64,000 nt of DNA, from positions 79,381,539-79,445,538 of the forward strand of contig CM051519.1 in NCBI GenBank assembly GCA_028015205.1, written 5' to 3'. The notes beneath the pieces are model-generated. The model had not been told where the DNA came from and did not search any database. It was given only the letters and a program-made list of their open reading frames with translations. This DNA comes from Mytilisepta virgata (Eukaryota > Mollusca > Bivalvia > Mytilida > Mytilidae). Positions 1 to 10,188 of this stretch are shown one piece after another. The position numbers were made by a program, and so were the translations under genes. The number at the start of each line of letters is the position of its first letter. Positions within the stretch are counted from its first letter, which is position 1.

Positions 1-84
1 GCCATTTTGGGAGTAAATTCTGTGTGTTAAAGTTCACTTGGTTGAGCACGTAAATCACCAGAAATATCGTGGTAAGTGCAAAAC

Positions 85-175
85 GTGTAATGTGCAAATC
101 ATGTGGGTGTAACGTGTGAATAGTGTGCGTGCAACGTGCGAATCGTGTGCACATAGTTATAAACGTGCGACTTGA
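85..175. repeat. Degenerate minisatellite CGTGTAATGTG/CGTGTGAAT
   Basis: Short near-repeats of the form (A)ACGTGTGAA and CGTGTAATGTGCAAATC follow one another. The same motif recurs at 10109-10188 and a single AACGTGTGAATTC sits at 3122, immediately after the Helentron-like element. It is therefore found on both sides of the nested element block. Confidence 0.6.
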
Positions 176-329
176 ATCTTGGTGGAATCGTGGTGTAGAC
201 TAATAACTAGAGGCTCTCAAGAGCCTGTATCGCTCACCTGGATTTAACTTTTAACCTTGAGCAGACCTAAAAATTTAAGTGTTGCAGTCAATTTGGCTGG
301 TTTTTCTATAGGATTCTATGTTAAACTAA

Positions 330-1310
330 TTTCAGCTGTGGCGGTCATCTTGGTTGACAGTCCAGGTCAACGAATACATTTCTAAAAGAAAACCATCTAA
401 GGACTATTTCTGCTAAGTCTTGTTCCAACTGGCTAGCGGTTTCAGAAAGGAAGATTTTTAAATGAATTTTCCTATAGGGTCCAATATTTAACAAAGTTCG
501 GTGTGTCAGCCATCTTGGTTGACAATCCGGGTGATCGGACATATTTCTAAAAGAGGACCTCCTAAGGACAAATGCTGCCAAGTCTGGCTCTAATATGTCA
601 AGTGGTGTTTCAGATAAGAAGATTTTTCAAGGAATTTTTACATAGGACCCTAGGTTAAACTAAGTGCGTGTGTGGCGGCCATCTTGGTTGACAGTCTGGG
701 TCATTGCACAAAATTCTGAAAGAGGACCATCTAATGACCATTGCTCCCATGTCTAATTCTAATTGGCTTAGTGGTTTCAGACGAGATTTTTGAGTGAATT
801 TCCCATAGGTTCCTATGTTAAACTAAGTTCTGCTGTGGCGGCCATCTTGGTTCACAGTCCACGAAATCAGACACTTTTCTGAAAAAGGACCTCCTAAGGA
901 CCAATGCTGCCAAGTCTGGCTCCAATATGTCAAGTGGTTTCAGACAAGAAGATTTTTCAATGAATTTTCCTATAGGGCCCTATGTTAAACTAAGTTCGGT
1001 TGTGGCGGCCATCTGGGTTCACAGCCCGGGTCATCGGACACACCTTTGTAAGAGGACCCTCTAAGTACCATTGGTGCCAAGTCTGGTTCCAATTCGTCAA
1101 GTGGTTTAAGACAAGAAGATTTTTCACTGAATTTTCCCATAGGGCCCTATGTTAAACTAAGTTCGGCTGTGGTGGCCATCTTGGTTAACAGTCCGGGTCA
1201 TTGGACATATTTCAGAAAGAAAACCTCCTAATAATCATTCCTGCAAACTTTGGTTCCAACTGGCCTTGTAGTTTCATATAAGAAGATTTTTTAAATTCAC
1301 CCCCCCCCCC
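330..1310 (+). repeat. Tandem array, about 166-bp unit, six copies
   Basis: The phrase GGCCATCTTGGTTGACAG (with small changes) recurs at about 341, 508, 676, 838, 1003 and 1171, giving spacings of 162-168 bp. Each unit also carries a GTTTCAGA-AAGATTTTT phrase and a CCTATAGGG-CCTATGTTAAAC phrase. More distant copies of the same core occur at 1344 and 1812 and in the other elements of this family. Confidence 0.85.
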
Positions 1311-1321
1311 CCCCCCCCCCC
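1300..1321. repeat. Homopolymer C run (22)
   Basis: An uninterrupted run of C at the end of the 166-bp array. Length may be unreliable in an assembly. Confidence 0.9.
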
Positions 1322-1854
1322 TTTTCTATTTTTAGTATCAGCAGCCATGTTGGTTGGAAGTCGGGGATGCCAGACATAATTTTGGAAGGGGACCACCCAA
1401 GGACCATTCCACCAATGTTTGGTCTCAATTTGCCCAGTGGTTTGAGAGAAAAAGATCTATGCTGGATGCCGTCTTTAAAGGGCAAAAACTCCTATAAGGG
1501 GTCAATCACTGATTTTGGTCATGTTGGCTTATTTGTAGATCTTACTTTGTTGAACATTTTTGCTGCTTACAATTTGTCTTTATCTATAATAATATTCAAG
1601 ATAATAACCTAAAACTGCAAAATTTCATTAAAATTAACAATTCAGGGGCAATAACCCAACAAAGGGTTGACCGATTCGTCTGAAAATTTCATGTCAGGCA
1701 GATCTTGACCTGATGAACATTTTTACCCCATGTCAGTTTTGCTCTAATTGCTTTAGTTTTTGAGATATAAGACTAAAACTGTATTTTACCCCTATGTTCT
1801 ATATTTAGCCATGTCGGCCATGTTGGTTGGCAGGCGGGGTCATCGACTTATTTT

Positions 1855-2958
1855 AACAAGAGGCTCCCAGGAGCCTGAATCGCTCACCTGGTCCTTAAGC
1901 TTTAAGGGAGTCTTTCATGAGCTATTACCCCTATAATGGATCATCTGACAACTTCGACCCAATTCAGACTTTTGTAGAGCTCAATGAGCTGATTGTTTAA
2001 GCAAACAACAGCTTTTCTCGATTGACAACAACTTAATAAGTACAAATTTCAAAAAAAAATCAAGAAAAAGGGCAATAACTCCTACATGGGTGGTTACATC
2101 TTCTTCAAAATTTCAAAGCAGGTAGATCTTGAGGTGTTGAACACTTTAGCTTCCCATCAGAATTTTGATATCTGTCACCATTTTTGAGTTATTTACAAAA
2201 AACTGCAATTTACCCCTATATTCTATTTTTAGCCATGGCAGCCATGTTTTTTTACAAATCAAAAATCCAAACGATAGTTTAGTAGCACTCATGCCAAGGA
2301 ACAACTACACTAAGTTTGGTTGCAATTAAACTTATGGTGTAAGAGGAGTTAACGATTTTATTACAATGAATAAAGACTGCAAAAATGGTCAATTTTGATG
2401 ATCTAAGGGGAATAACTCCTAAAAGGAATGAACCTACAACTTCGATCCTGTTACAAATTTTGTAGATCTTTGTGTGCCTAACAATATGAAATTTAAATTT
2501 TTCAAATTTCCTTTATAGTATCCAAGATATTGAGCTAAATAAGTGCAAAATTTGGAAAAAATGCAGAAAAAGGGCAATAACTCCTACATGGGTCGTTGGA
2601 TCTTCTTCAAAATTTCAGGGCAGGTAGATCTTGAGGTGCTGAACACTTTTACCCTATGCTAGAATTTTGATATCTGTTATGGTTTTTGAGTTATTTGCAA
2701 AAAACTGCAATTTACCCCTATGTTCTATTTTTAGCCATGGCGGCCATGTTTTTTTACGAATCAAAAATCCGAACGATAGTTTTGTACACATAATGCCACT
2801 AAACAAATGTACCAAGTTTGGTTGCAATTGGACTTATGGTCTCGGACAAGTTAACGTTTGAAAAATTGTTAACAGACGACGACGACAGACGACGACGACG
2901 ACGACGGACGCCAAGTGATGGTAAAAGCTCACATGGACCTTTGGTCCAGGTGAGCTAA
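1855..2958 (+). mobile_element. Helentron/pearl-like element E2, nested in E1
   Basis: It starts AACAAGAGGCTCCCAGGAGC and GCTCACCTGG, and ends GGTCCAGGTGAGCTAA after a (GACGAC)n stretch at about 2875-2910. Inside are two copies of a 400-bp-scale block: the phrase CTATTTTTAGCCATG is seen at about 2223 and 2727 and TCCTACATGGGT at about 2081 and 2581. The host element continues on both sides, so E2 is younger than E1. No target-site duplication is obvious, as expected for Helitron-type insertion. Confidence 0.7.
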
Positions 2959-3667
2959 AAACTAGATACCCTAATGATGCTTGTGGCCAAGTTTGGTTCA
3001 ATTTGGCCCAGTAGTTTCAGAGGAGAAGATTTTTGTAAAAGTTAACGACAACAATGACGGACGACGGACGCCAAGTGATGAGAATAGCTCACTTGACCCT
3101 TTGGGTCAGGTGAGCAAATAAAACGTGTGAATTCAAATCGAAGCATATTTCGAACTCGAATTTAAAGATTGCTGAAATAACTTTCATCAGTGTCAACTAT
3201 TTGAAAATGTTGAGTTCATTAATTTGGTTTGAAAAAATATATATTATTATAAGTGAAATTTTTCCTAAATTAAATGATCGTGTAACGTTAATACAACATT
3301 TGCAAGTTCAAGATAGATTTGAACTTTAACTTGTTTGTAAAAATTATCTAAAATTATTTATGAAATCTTGCAAAGGTTCTAATTTTTTGACAAATGTCAT
3401 GTATTAATTTATATCATTATCAGTACATTTTTTTTATTAGCAATTGTTTGGTTATTATGTTACCAATATTGTGTGTTCCCCTACATGAAATGGATTAAAA
3501 CAATTCCACATCTAATTAGATAAGGGATTAGGGGGTCCTCTGAAGGGCAACTATTTCTTTATTTGTAAATCTACCTCAGATTTACCTGTGAGTAAGAAAT
3601 GTTACATCAAATTTCCTTCTATAATGGTCAAGTATTAAAATAACATCGGCTTTTTATCAGGCTTTTT

Positions 3668-3750
3668 ACCGATTGTCCGGTACCAGCAGAAAATTCCGTC
3701 GGACAATCAACTTTGACTTGGTACTTGTCCGATGGGACAAGTAAAAAAAA
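3668..3750. repeat. Direct repeat copy 1 with ACTTGTCC/GGACAAGT palindrome
   Basis: This stretch matches 4165-4240 in order: CGGACAA, then TACTTGTCC, four bases, GGGACAAGT, then an A run. The same frame in both copies reads TCP-M/K-GQVKKI, so a coding origin is possible, but stop codons interrupt the frame upstream. Confidence 0.5.
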
Positions 3751-4043
3751 TCTGAAAGAAGGACTTAGAAATAAAAAATATTCATCGGAAACCTTCCAAT
3801 TTTTAATTTGAAATTCAGGTTATGGTAGCGAGAATTATCGGTAAACCTTACATGCATATGGATGACAAAATTATTTTATTTTCGATTTCACTTTCGAGGG
3901 AGAAATATATACCGGGGAATGAATTTCACTGTTCTTCTATTTAATCTGAATCGCGTTAACGTTTTATCAGGCGGAATAAATATGAATGTAATTGCGTGTT
4001 ACAATTAACAGTGAGGGGAGTTAATGTAAATAAATTACGATAA

Positions 4044-4074
4044 ATGGATCTGTCAAAATTGGACATTGACCATG
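4044..4074 (+). other. Possible tiny first coding exon (speculative)
   Basis: An ATG opens ten codons (M-D-L-S-K-L-D-I-D-H) that run straight into GGTATGT, a good splice-donor context. It lies midway between the two direct-repeat copies at 3668 and 4165. No downstream exon could be linked to it, so this is only a candidate. Confidence 0.2.
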
Positions 4075-4164
4075 GTATGTTTAAATTTACTAATTAAAAC
4101 AACTCCTTAAGTATTGTTTTATTATTTTAGACACGTTTCTTAAAGCGACTTTACATATCAAACT

Positions 4165-4240
4165 CAATTTTCGGACAAGTGTCAAATCCTTCCGGACAAG
4201 TTGATTTAAGAAAGCACTTGTCCAAAGGGACAAGTTAAAA
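4165..4240. repeat. Direct repeat copy 2 with ACTTGTCC/GGACAAGT palindrome
   Basis: Second copy of the 3668-3750 sequence, with CACTTGTCCAAAGGGACAAG forming a short hairpin. Between the copies lies about 415 bp that contains the candidate micro-exon. Confidence 0.5.
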
Positions 4241-4527
4241 AAATTGTTATTGTAGAGGCCTGTTTATATGATCATATGTTATAATCTACAAAGTATGTGG
4301 ATTCATTAAACATGTAAGTTAATTTTTATTTATAAAAGAGGTGTTTTTAAATATTAAAGGTTAATAAATATAGGTTGATATAAATATTATATTTTATTAT
4401 TTATTCAAAATATCATTAAACCAAAAACATTGTAATGATTTTTTCTAATTTTAATTTTAAAATAAATATGCTTCATGTCATCAAAAAATATTAAACTTTG
4501 TCAGATTTCTTAGTTATTCCTTTTTAA

Positions 4528-5419
4528 AACAAGAGGCTCTCAAGAGCCTGAATTGCTCACCTGGCAAACAATGCACTATAAACTAAATTAATATATTAAT
4601 GTTTGTTGTAAATTAAACTGAGTATTAAAGGTCATGTAAAATGCTGAAAAGACCTTTAAAAGCCTTTCAAGAACCTCTGGAAAGAAATGGACATGAATTC
4701 TCCCTAAACTTGATTAAGATACAGTCATGGTCAATCTGATGATTCACAATACAAAATACAAGCTTAAATTCATCTTCAAATACAAGTATAAATCTTTTGG
4801 TCTATATGTTGTCTTCATTTTTAAAATTTTTGAAAGAAGTTATGTAAAAATTGTGGGTTAAGGCTTTTTATTGTACTTGAAAAGGAAATATTGCAGGAAC
4901 AATCATCATAAGTTTCATCCAAATCCCCCTAGTAGTTTCAGAGGAGAAGATGTTTGAAAATTTGTTAACAACGATGATGACAGACACCAAGTGATGGTAA
5001 TTAAAGCTCACATATTATGAAGTTTAATCATTGTTATACAACATTCTTATCATCACCATTCACTAAGGATACCATGTTTACTTTAAAAACCAAATATTGT
5101 TGAAATCCAAGCAAGTGTAAAAAATGGCGGGAAAATGGCCATCCAAAACAAACTTTCATCATCACCATTCAACTCGGGATACCATGTTTACCTTGAAAAT
5201 AGCTTTCATCTTCATTTTATTTCTATAATTCAGGAAAAAATAGCAAAAAACAGCATTTTGACCCCTATGTTCTATTTTTAGTAAGGGCGGACATGTTTTT
5301 CGACCAATCAAAAATCCAAGCATTAACTTTTTGCAGGATACCCTAAGGAACAATCTTACCAAGTTTTATTTGATTTTGAATAGTAGTTTCAGAGAAGAAG
5401 ATTTTTTAAATAATAACAT
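4528..5419 (+). mobile_element. Helentron-like element E3 (right end missing)
   Basis: It begins AACAAGAGGCTCTCAAGAG and GCTCACCTGG, and runs parallel to E5 (6538 onward) for almost 900 bp, for example the shared phrase GCAAACAATGCACTATAAAC. At 5419 it is cut by E4 at ATAATAACAT. When E4 ends, E3 does not resume; a fresh left end (E5) follows instead. Its 3' part was lost, or the E3-E5 pair arose by tandem duplication. Confidence 0.65.
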
Positions 5420-6535
5420 AACAAGAGGCTCACCAGGGCCTGTATCGCTCACCTGGAGTCTTGTTTTCATTGGACAATTAATCAACTATTTGACCAAGTT
5501 TGTTGCAATTGGTTCAATTGTCCAGGGAAAATTTGTTAAAGATTTATTTTCCATAAGGTTTCATGTTAACATATGTTCCCTGATGGTGGTAGTCCTGGCA
5601 GGAAGTTGATAAAATTGACCAGGAATAAGGGTGAACCTTAAATAAATGTAACAGAACCCGACCTCAAATTACACAAACCAATAACTCCTAAACAGAATTT
5701 GGGAATCCCTTCAAAATTTCAGGGTATGTAGATCTCAACATGGCAAACATTTTTCAATTTACATTTCACTGCTATCTCAAATAGTTTTGGAGATAAATGA
5801 CAAAAAATGTAAAATTTTGAAAATTTGACAAAAAAAGGGCAATAACTCCTAAATGGGTTTTGGGATTTCCTTCAAAATTTCAGGTTAGGTAGATCTTATC
5901 ATGTTGATCAATTTTACCCCATCAGATTTTTGATATCTGTAACAGTTTTAAAGTTATAAGCTAAAAACAAAACATGCACCCCTATATTCTATTTTTAGCT
6001 ATGACAGCCATGTTTTATGTCAGATCAAAATAAATTGAGGATCGTTTGTAGAGGACATGTCATAGATCATTCCTATTAAGTTTCAAACCAATATGCCCAG
6101 CGGTTTCAGAGGAGAAGTTTTTTGAATGTTAAAATTTTGAAAATTTGACGAAAAAAGGGCAATAGCTCCTAAATGCGTTTTGGAATTTCCTTCAAAATTT
6201 CAGGGTAGGTAGATCTCGTCATGCTGATCAATTTTACCCGAGTCAGATTTTCGATATCTGTAACGGTTTTTGAGTTATTAGCAAAAAACAGCAATTTACC
6301 CCTATGTTCTATTTTTAGCAACAGTGGCCATGTTTTTCGTCGGATCAATATAAAATGAGGATCGTTTGTGGAAGACATGTCATAGATCATTCCTATTAAG
6401 TTTCAAACCAATCGGCCCAGCGGTTTCAGAGGAGAAGATTTTTTAATGAAAAGTTAACGATGGACGGACGGACGGACGGACGACAGATGAAAAGTGATAG
6501 CAAAAGCTCACATGGCCTTTGGCCAGGTGAGCTAA
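5420..6535 (+). mobile_element. Helentron-like element E4, inserted in E3
   Basis: The left end is AACAAGAGGCTCACCAGGGC then CGCTCACCTGGAGTC; the right end is a GACGGACGG run, then a hairpin ending GGCCAGGTGAGCTAA. It is the same subfamily as E7 (38206-39277): both continue with GGACAATTAATCAACTATTTG and both hold repeated blocks containing CAGATCAAAATAAATTGAGG. No coding sequence. Confidence 0.7.
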
Positions 6536-6537
6536 AA

Positions 6538-9500
6538 AACAAGAGGCTCTCAAGAGCCTGAATCGCTCACATGGCAAACAATGCACTATAAACTAAATTA
6601 ATATATTAATGTTTGTTGTAAATTAAACTGTGTATTAAAGGTCATGTAAAATGCTGAAAATACCTTTAAAAGCCTTTCAAGAACCTCTGGAAAGAAATGG
6701 GCATGAGTTCTCCATACACTTGATTAAGATACAGTCATGGTCAATCTGATGATTCACAATACAAAATACAAGCTTTAATTCATCTTCAAATACAAGTATA
6801 AATCTTTTGGTCTATATGTTGTCTTGTTTTTAAAATGTTTGAAAGAAGTTATGTAAAAATTGTGGGTTAAGGCTTTTTATTTTCTATTATGCTTCATCTT
6901 TGATCATATTGACTAAGCTGTTGGTTTTTATCCAATAAACCATGCTTAACACATCTGTCATTTTGTCGAGTTTCATCCAAATCCCCCTAGTAGTTTCAGA
7001 GAAGAAGATGATTGAAAATTTGTTAACAACGATGATGACAGACACCAAGTGATTGCAATTAAAAGCTCATCATCACCATTCACTAAGGATACCATGTTTA
7101 CTTTAAAAATCAAATATTGTTGAAATCCGAGCAAGTGTAAAAAATGGCAGGAAAATGGTAGCCATTTTAAAAATGGCCATCCAAAACAAACTTTCATCAT
7201 CACCATTCAACTCGGGATACCATGTTTACCTGGAAAGTAGCTTTCATCTTCATTTTCTTTCTATAATTCAGGAAAAAATAGCAAAAAACAGCATTTTGAC
7301 CCCTATGTTCTATTTTTAGTAAGGGCGGACATATTTTTCGACCAATCAAAAATCCAAGCATTAACTTTTTGCAGGATACCCTAACGAACAATCTTACCAA
7401 GTTTCATTTGATTTTGAATAGTAGTTTCAGAGAAGAAGATTTTTGAAATAATAACATAAAAAAAAAGCCAAAAATGTCAAAAAAGGGCAATAACTCTGAC
7501 ATCAGTTGACAGATTTTCATGAAAATCAGCACACAGGTAGCTCTCATCATGCTGAACACTTTCAACCTGTCAGAATTTGCTGTTACCTAATCATTTTTGA
7601 GATATTTGCGAAAAACTGTTGTTTGACCCCTATGTTCTATTTTTAGTAACAGTGGCCATGTCTTTCAACGGATCAAAAATCAAAGCATAAATTTTTATGC
7701 AAGATACCCTAAGGAACAATCTTACCAAGTTTCATTTGATTTTGAATATTAGTTTCAGAGAAGAAGATTTTTGAAATAATAACAAAAAAAAAAGCCAAAA
7801 ATGTCAAACAAGAGGCTCTCAAGAGCCTGTATCGCTCACCTGGGACATGGCCCACATCTGATAGCATAACGTTATTCGAATGGCATATATCCCATAGGAT
7901 TCAATGTAAACTACTTTCCTCACTGATGACCATCTTAAATGAGGTAATTGCATCCTGGTAAACTTAGAGTCATCTTAGGACCACGGTTACTAATTGTATA
8001 TAAGTTTGTTATAAATTTGACTTGTGATCACTTGTAGTTTAAGGGAAATTTTTTGAATATTATTGCCATAGGGTCAAATAGTAAATTATGTAAGTGTTTC
8101 AAGGAGTAACCAGCATCAACAAGACAAACAAAAAATTGAGGCTTGCAATTAAACTTTGGTCTCAGCTAGCATCCAGCTTGGATCAGGTACGGATCAAAGC
8201 CACACAATTTTTGAAGGTGACCAGTTTGGTTTCAATTGGCCAAGTATTTCCAGTCTCAGCAGAAGAATTTAAAACTTTTCCCATAGGTCAAATATTAAAC
8301 TATGGTCCCCGCTGGCACCCATTTTTGATTAAGTACAACCCTAAGCAACACAATTTTTTAAACAGGGCCACCCAAGGTTTATTATGACCAAGTTTAGTTC
8401 CAATTGCCCAGTTATATCTGATGATAAGATTTTTGAATGTTTTACCATAGGGTCCAATGTTAAAATTTGGTCCCCTCTGGTGGCCATCTTGGATTGGCTA
8501 CGGACCCAAGAGACACAATTTTTAAAGTAGACCGTTGTAGCCAAGTAAGACCTGAAATTAGTTTCTATGACAACCAAAACTTCTGCTATCCATTACAATT
8601 TCAGACCACCTTTCAAAAAAAAAATCGGGCAGGGGTTCCCCCTATAATCTAGGTTATATATACTGCTGAAATTAAAACCCATCAAAATCAGATATATATT
8701 AAATATTCCATCAGACATTAGAAATTTTTATTTCACTAATGCCAAATTTTGAGTTAGAGTTATCTTTCTTTGTATAAGAGTTGCAATGTAAAGACAAAAG
8801 AATTTGAAACGCTTGTGGCCCCGCTGGCGGCCATCTTGGATAGGATACGGATGTGAGCAACACCACTTTTGAAGGGTACCACCCAAGGACTCATGTGATT
8901 AAGTTTGGTTCCAATTGGCCTAGTACTTTCAGAGGAGAAGATCTTTGAATGTTTTATCCCATAGGGTCCAATGTTAAATTATGATCCCCGCTGGCGGCCA
9001 TCTTGGATGAGGTATGAACATGAGCGACACAATTTTGAAAGGGGGCCACCCAAGGACTATTGTGACCAAGTTTGGTTTGGATTGACCCAGTGGTTTCAGA
9101 GGAGAAGATCTTTGAATGAAAAGTTTACGGACGACGGACGGACGACGGACGACGGACGACGGACGCCGGACGCAAAGTGATGGCAAAAGCTCACCCTGGC
9201 ATAGCCAGGTGAGCTAAAAAGGGCAATAACTCTAACATCAGTTGACAGATTTTCACGAAAATCAGCACACAGGTAGCTCTCATCATGCTGAACACTTTCA
9301 ACCTACAGAATTTTCCGTAACCTAATGATTTTTGAGATATTTGCGAAAAACTGTTGTTTGACCCCTATATTCTATTTTTAGTAACAGTGGCTATGTTTTT
9401 CGACAGATCAAAAATCGAAGCATAAACTTTGTGCAGGATACCCTAAGGAACAATCATGCTAAGTTTTATCCAAATCCATTCAGTAGTTTCAGAGAAGATG

Positions 9501-9589
9501 TTTGAAAAATTGTTAACGACGACGAGAGACAATGACGGCTGCAAAGTGATGAGAATAGCTCACATGGCCTTTTAGGCCTGGTGAGCTAA
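6538..9589 (+). mobile_element. Helentron-like element E5 (outer), split by E6
   Basis: The left end AACAAGAGGCTCTCAAGAG directly abuts the CTAA end of E4. The element runs to 7806, is interrupted by E6, and resumes at 9218 with AAAAGGGCAATAACTC, the same phrase that occurs within E5 at about 7483. Its right end is GGCCTGGTGAGCTAA at 9577-9589, after a short GACGACGAGAGACAATGACGG stretch. Internal 250-bp-scale blocks repeat the phrases CCCCTATGTTCTATTTTTAG and GGATACCCTAA. Confidence 0.7.
7807..9217 (+). mobile_element. Helentron/pearl-like element E6, nested in E5
   Basis: The left end is AACAAGAGGCTCTCAAGAG with GCTCACCTGG; the right end is (GACGGAC)n at about 9126-9172, then GGCATAGCCAGGTGAGCTAA. 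It carries the 166-bp-type core: GGCGGCCATCTTGGAT phrases at about 8480, 8825 and 8993. The right-end hairpin (CACCCTGGCATAGCCAGGTG) is shared with E7. Insertion was into an A-rich spot of E5. Confidence 0.75.
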
Positions 9590-10108
9590 TGAAAAAAGCT
9601 CACCTCAGATAAACAGACATTTTGCCCTTCAGAATATCTCTTTAATCCCTTGTTTAATTAGATTCTTTTTAGACCCGTAATCTTTCGGGGAATAAACCCC
9701 AAGACATGATGTCACTTGCTTTAAAGAAGCCATAAAATATTGTGGCAAAATATTCATTTTACTGACATCTTTATTATTATCATATCAATTTTGGTTAATA
9801 CGCTTTAGTTAATTAGATTAAAATAACAGACGGTATATTGAGTTTTAATGAATTTAAAATATAATCAAAGATCTGTCATTAAAGTTTAATAAATTTCACA
9901 TTAAAAAAATAGTACATGCAAATAAATATTTCGTATTTATGAAAAAAAAATTTTTTCCCACACTTACTTATTTAAAATCAAATGCAATTATATTAAATAT
10001 TTCACTGCTATTCATATCCGACATAAAATATCATTATTTCGTTTAGTTATTTTCCATTCGTATCTTACAATCACAAGGTCTAGAAATCACACGATCGATA
10101 TATCATAA
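9590..10108. other. No feature seen
   Basis: AT-rich unique-looking sequence. I see no sustained coding frame and no recognisable repeat beyond the end of E5. Confidence 0.5.
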
Positions 10109-10188
10109 AACGTGTAATGTACATCTTGTGGTTTGCATGTATCATGCGAATCGTGCGTGTAATGTGTGAATCGTGCGAGTGTGGTTTG
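10109..10188. repeat. Second patch of the CGTGTAATGTG minisatellite
   Basis: CGTGTAATGTACATC, GCGAATCGTGCGTGTAATGTG and TGAATCGTGCGAGTG follow each other, the same motif set as at 85-175. Confidence 0.6.

Larger units (their letters stand above)
205..3118 (+). mobile_element. Helentron/pearl-like non-autonomous element E1 (outer)
   Basis: The left end reads AACTAGAGGCTCTCAAGAG, a short hairpin, then CGCTCACCTGG. The right end is a GACGGACG-rich stretch followed by a hairpin closing with GGTCAGGTGAGC. The GCTCACCTGG near the left end is the reverse complement of the right-end motif, so the element has subterminal inverted repeats. A tandem core of about 166 bp fills its left half. A second element (1855-2958) is inserted inside it: the text breaks off at 1854 and resumes at about 2959 with CTAGATACCCTAATGATG. 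Internal tandem arrays, subterminal inverted repeats and a 3' stem-loop are known traits of Helentron-associated elements (HINEs) and of the bivalve pearl family. The family assignment is inference; no protein is encoded. Confidence 0.65.

Noticed and set aside
2667..9186. Many frames of 60-97 codons on both strands
   Set aside because: All lie in the Helentron-like repeats and recur with the repeat units; no domain and no consistent frame between copies.
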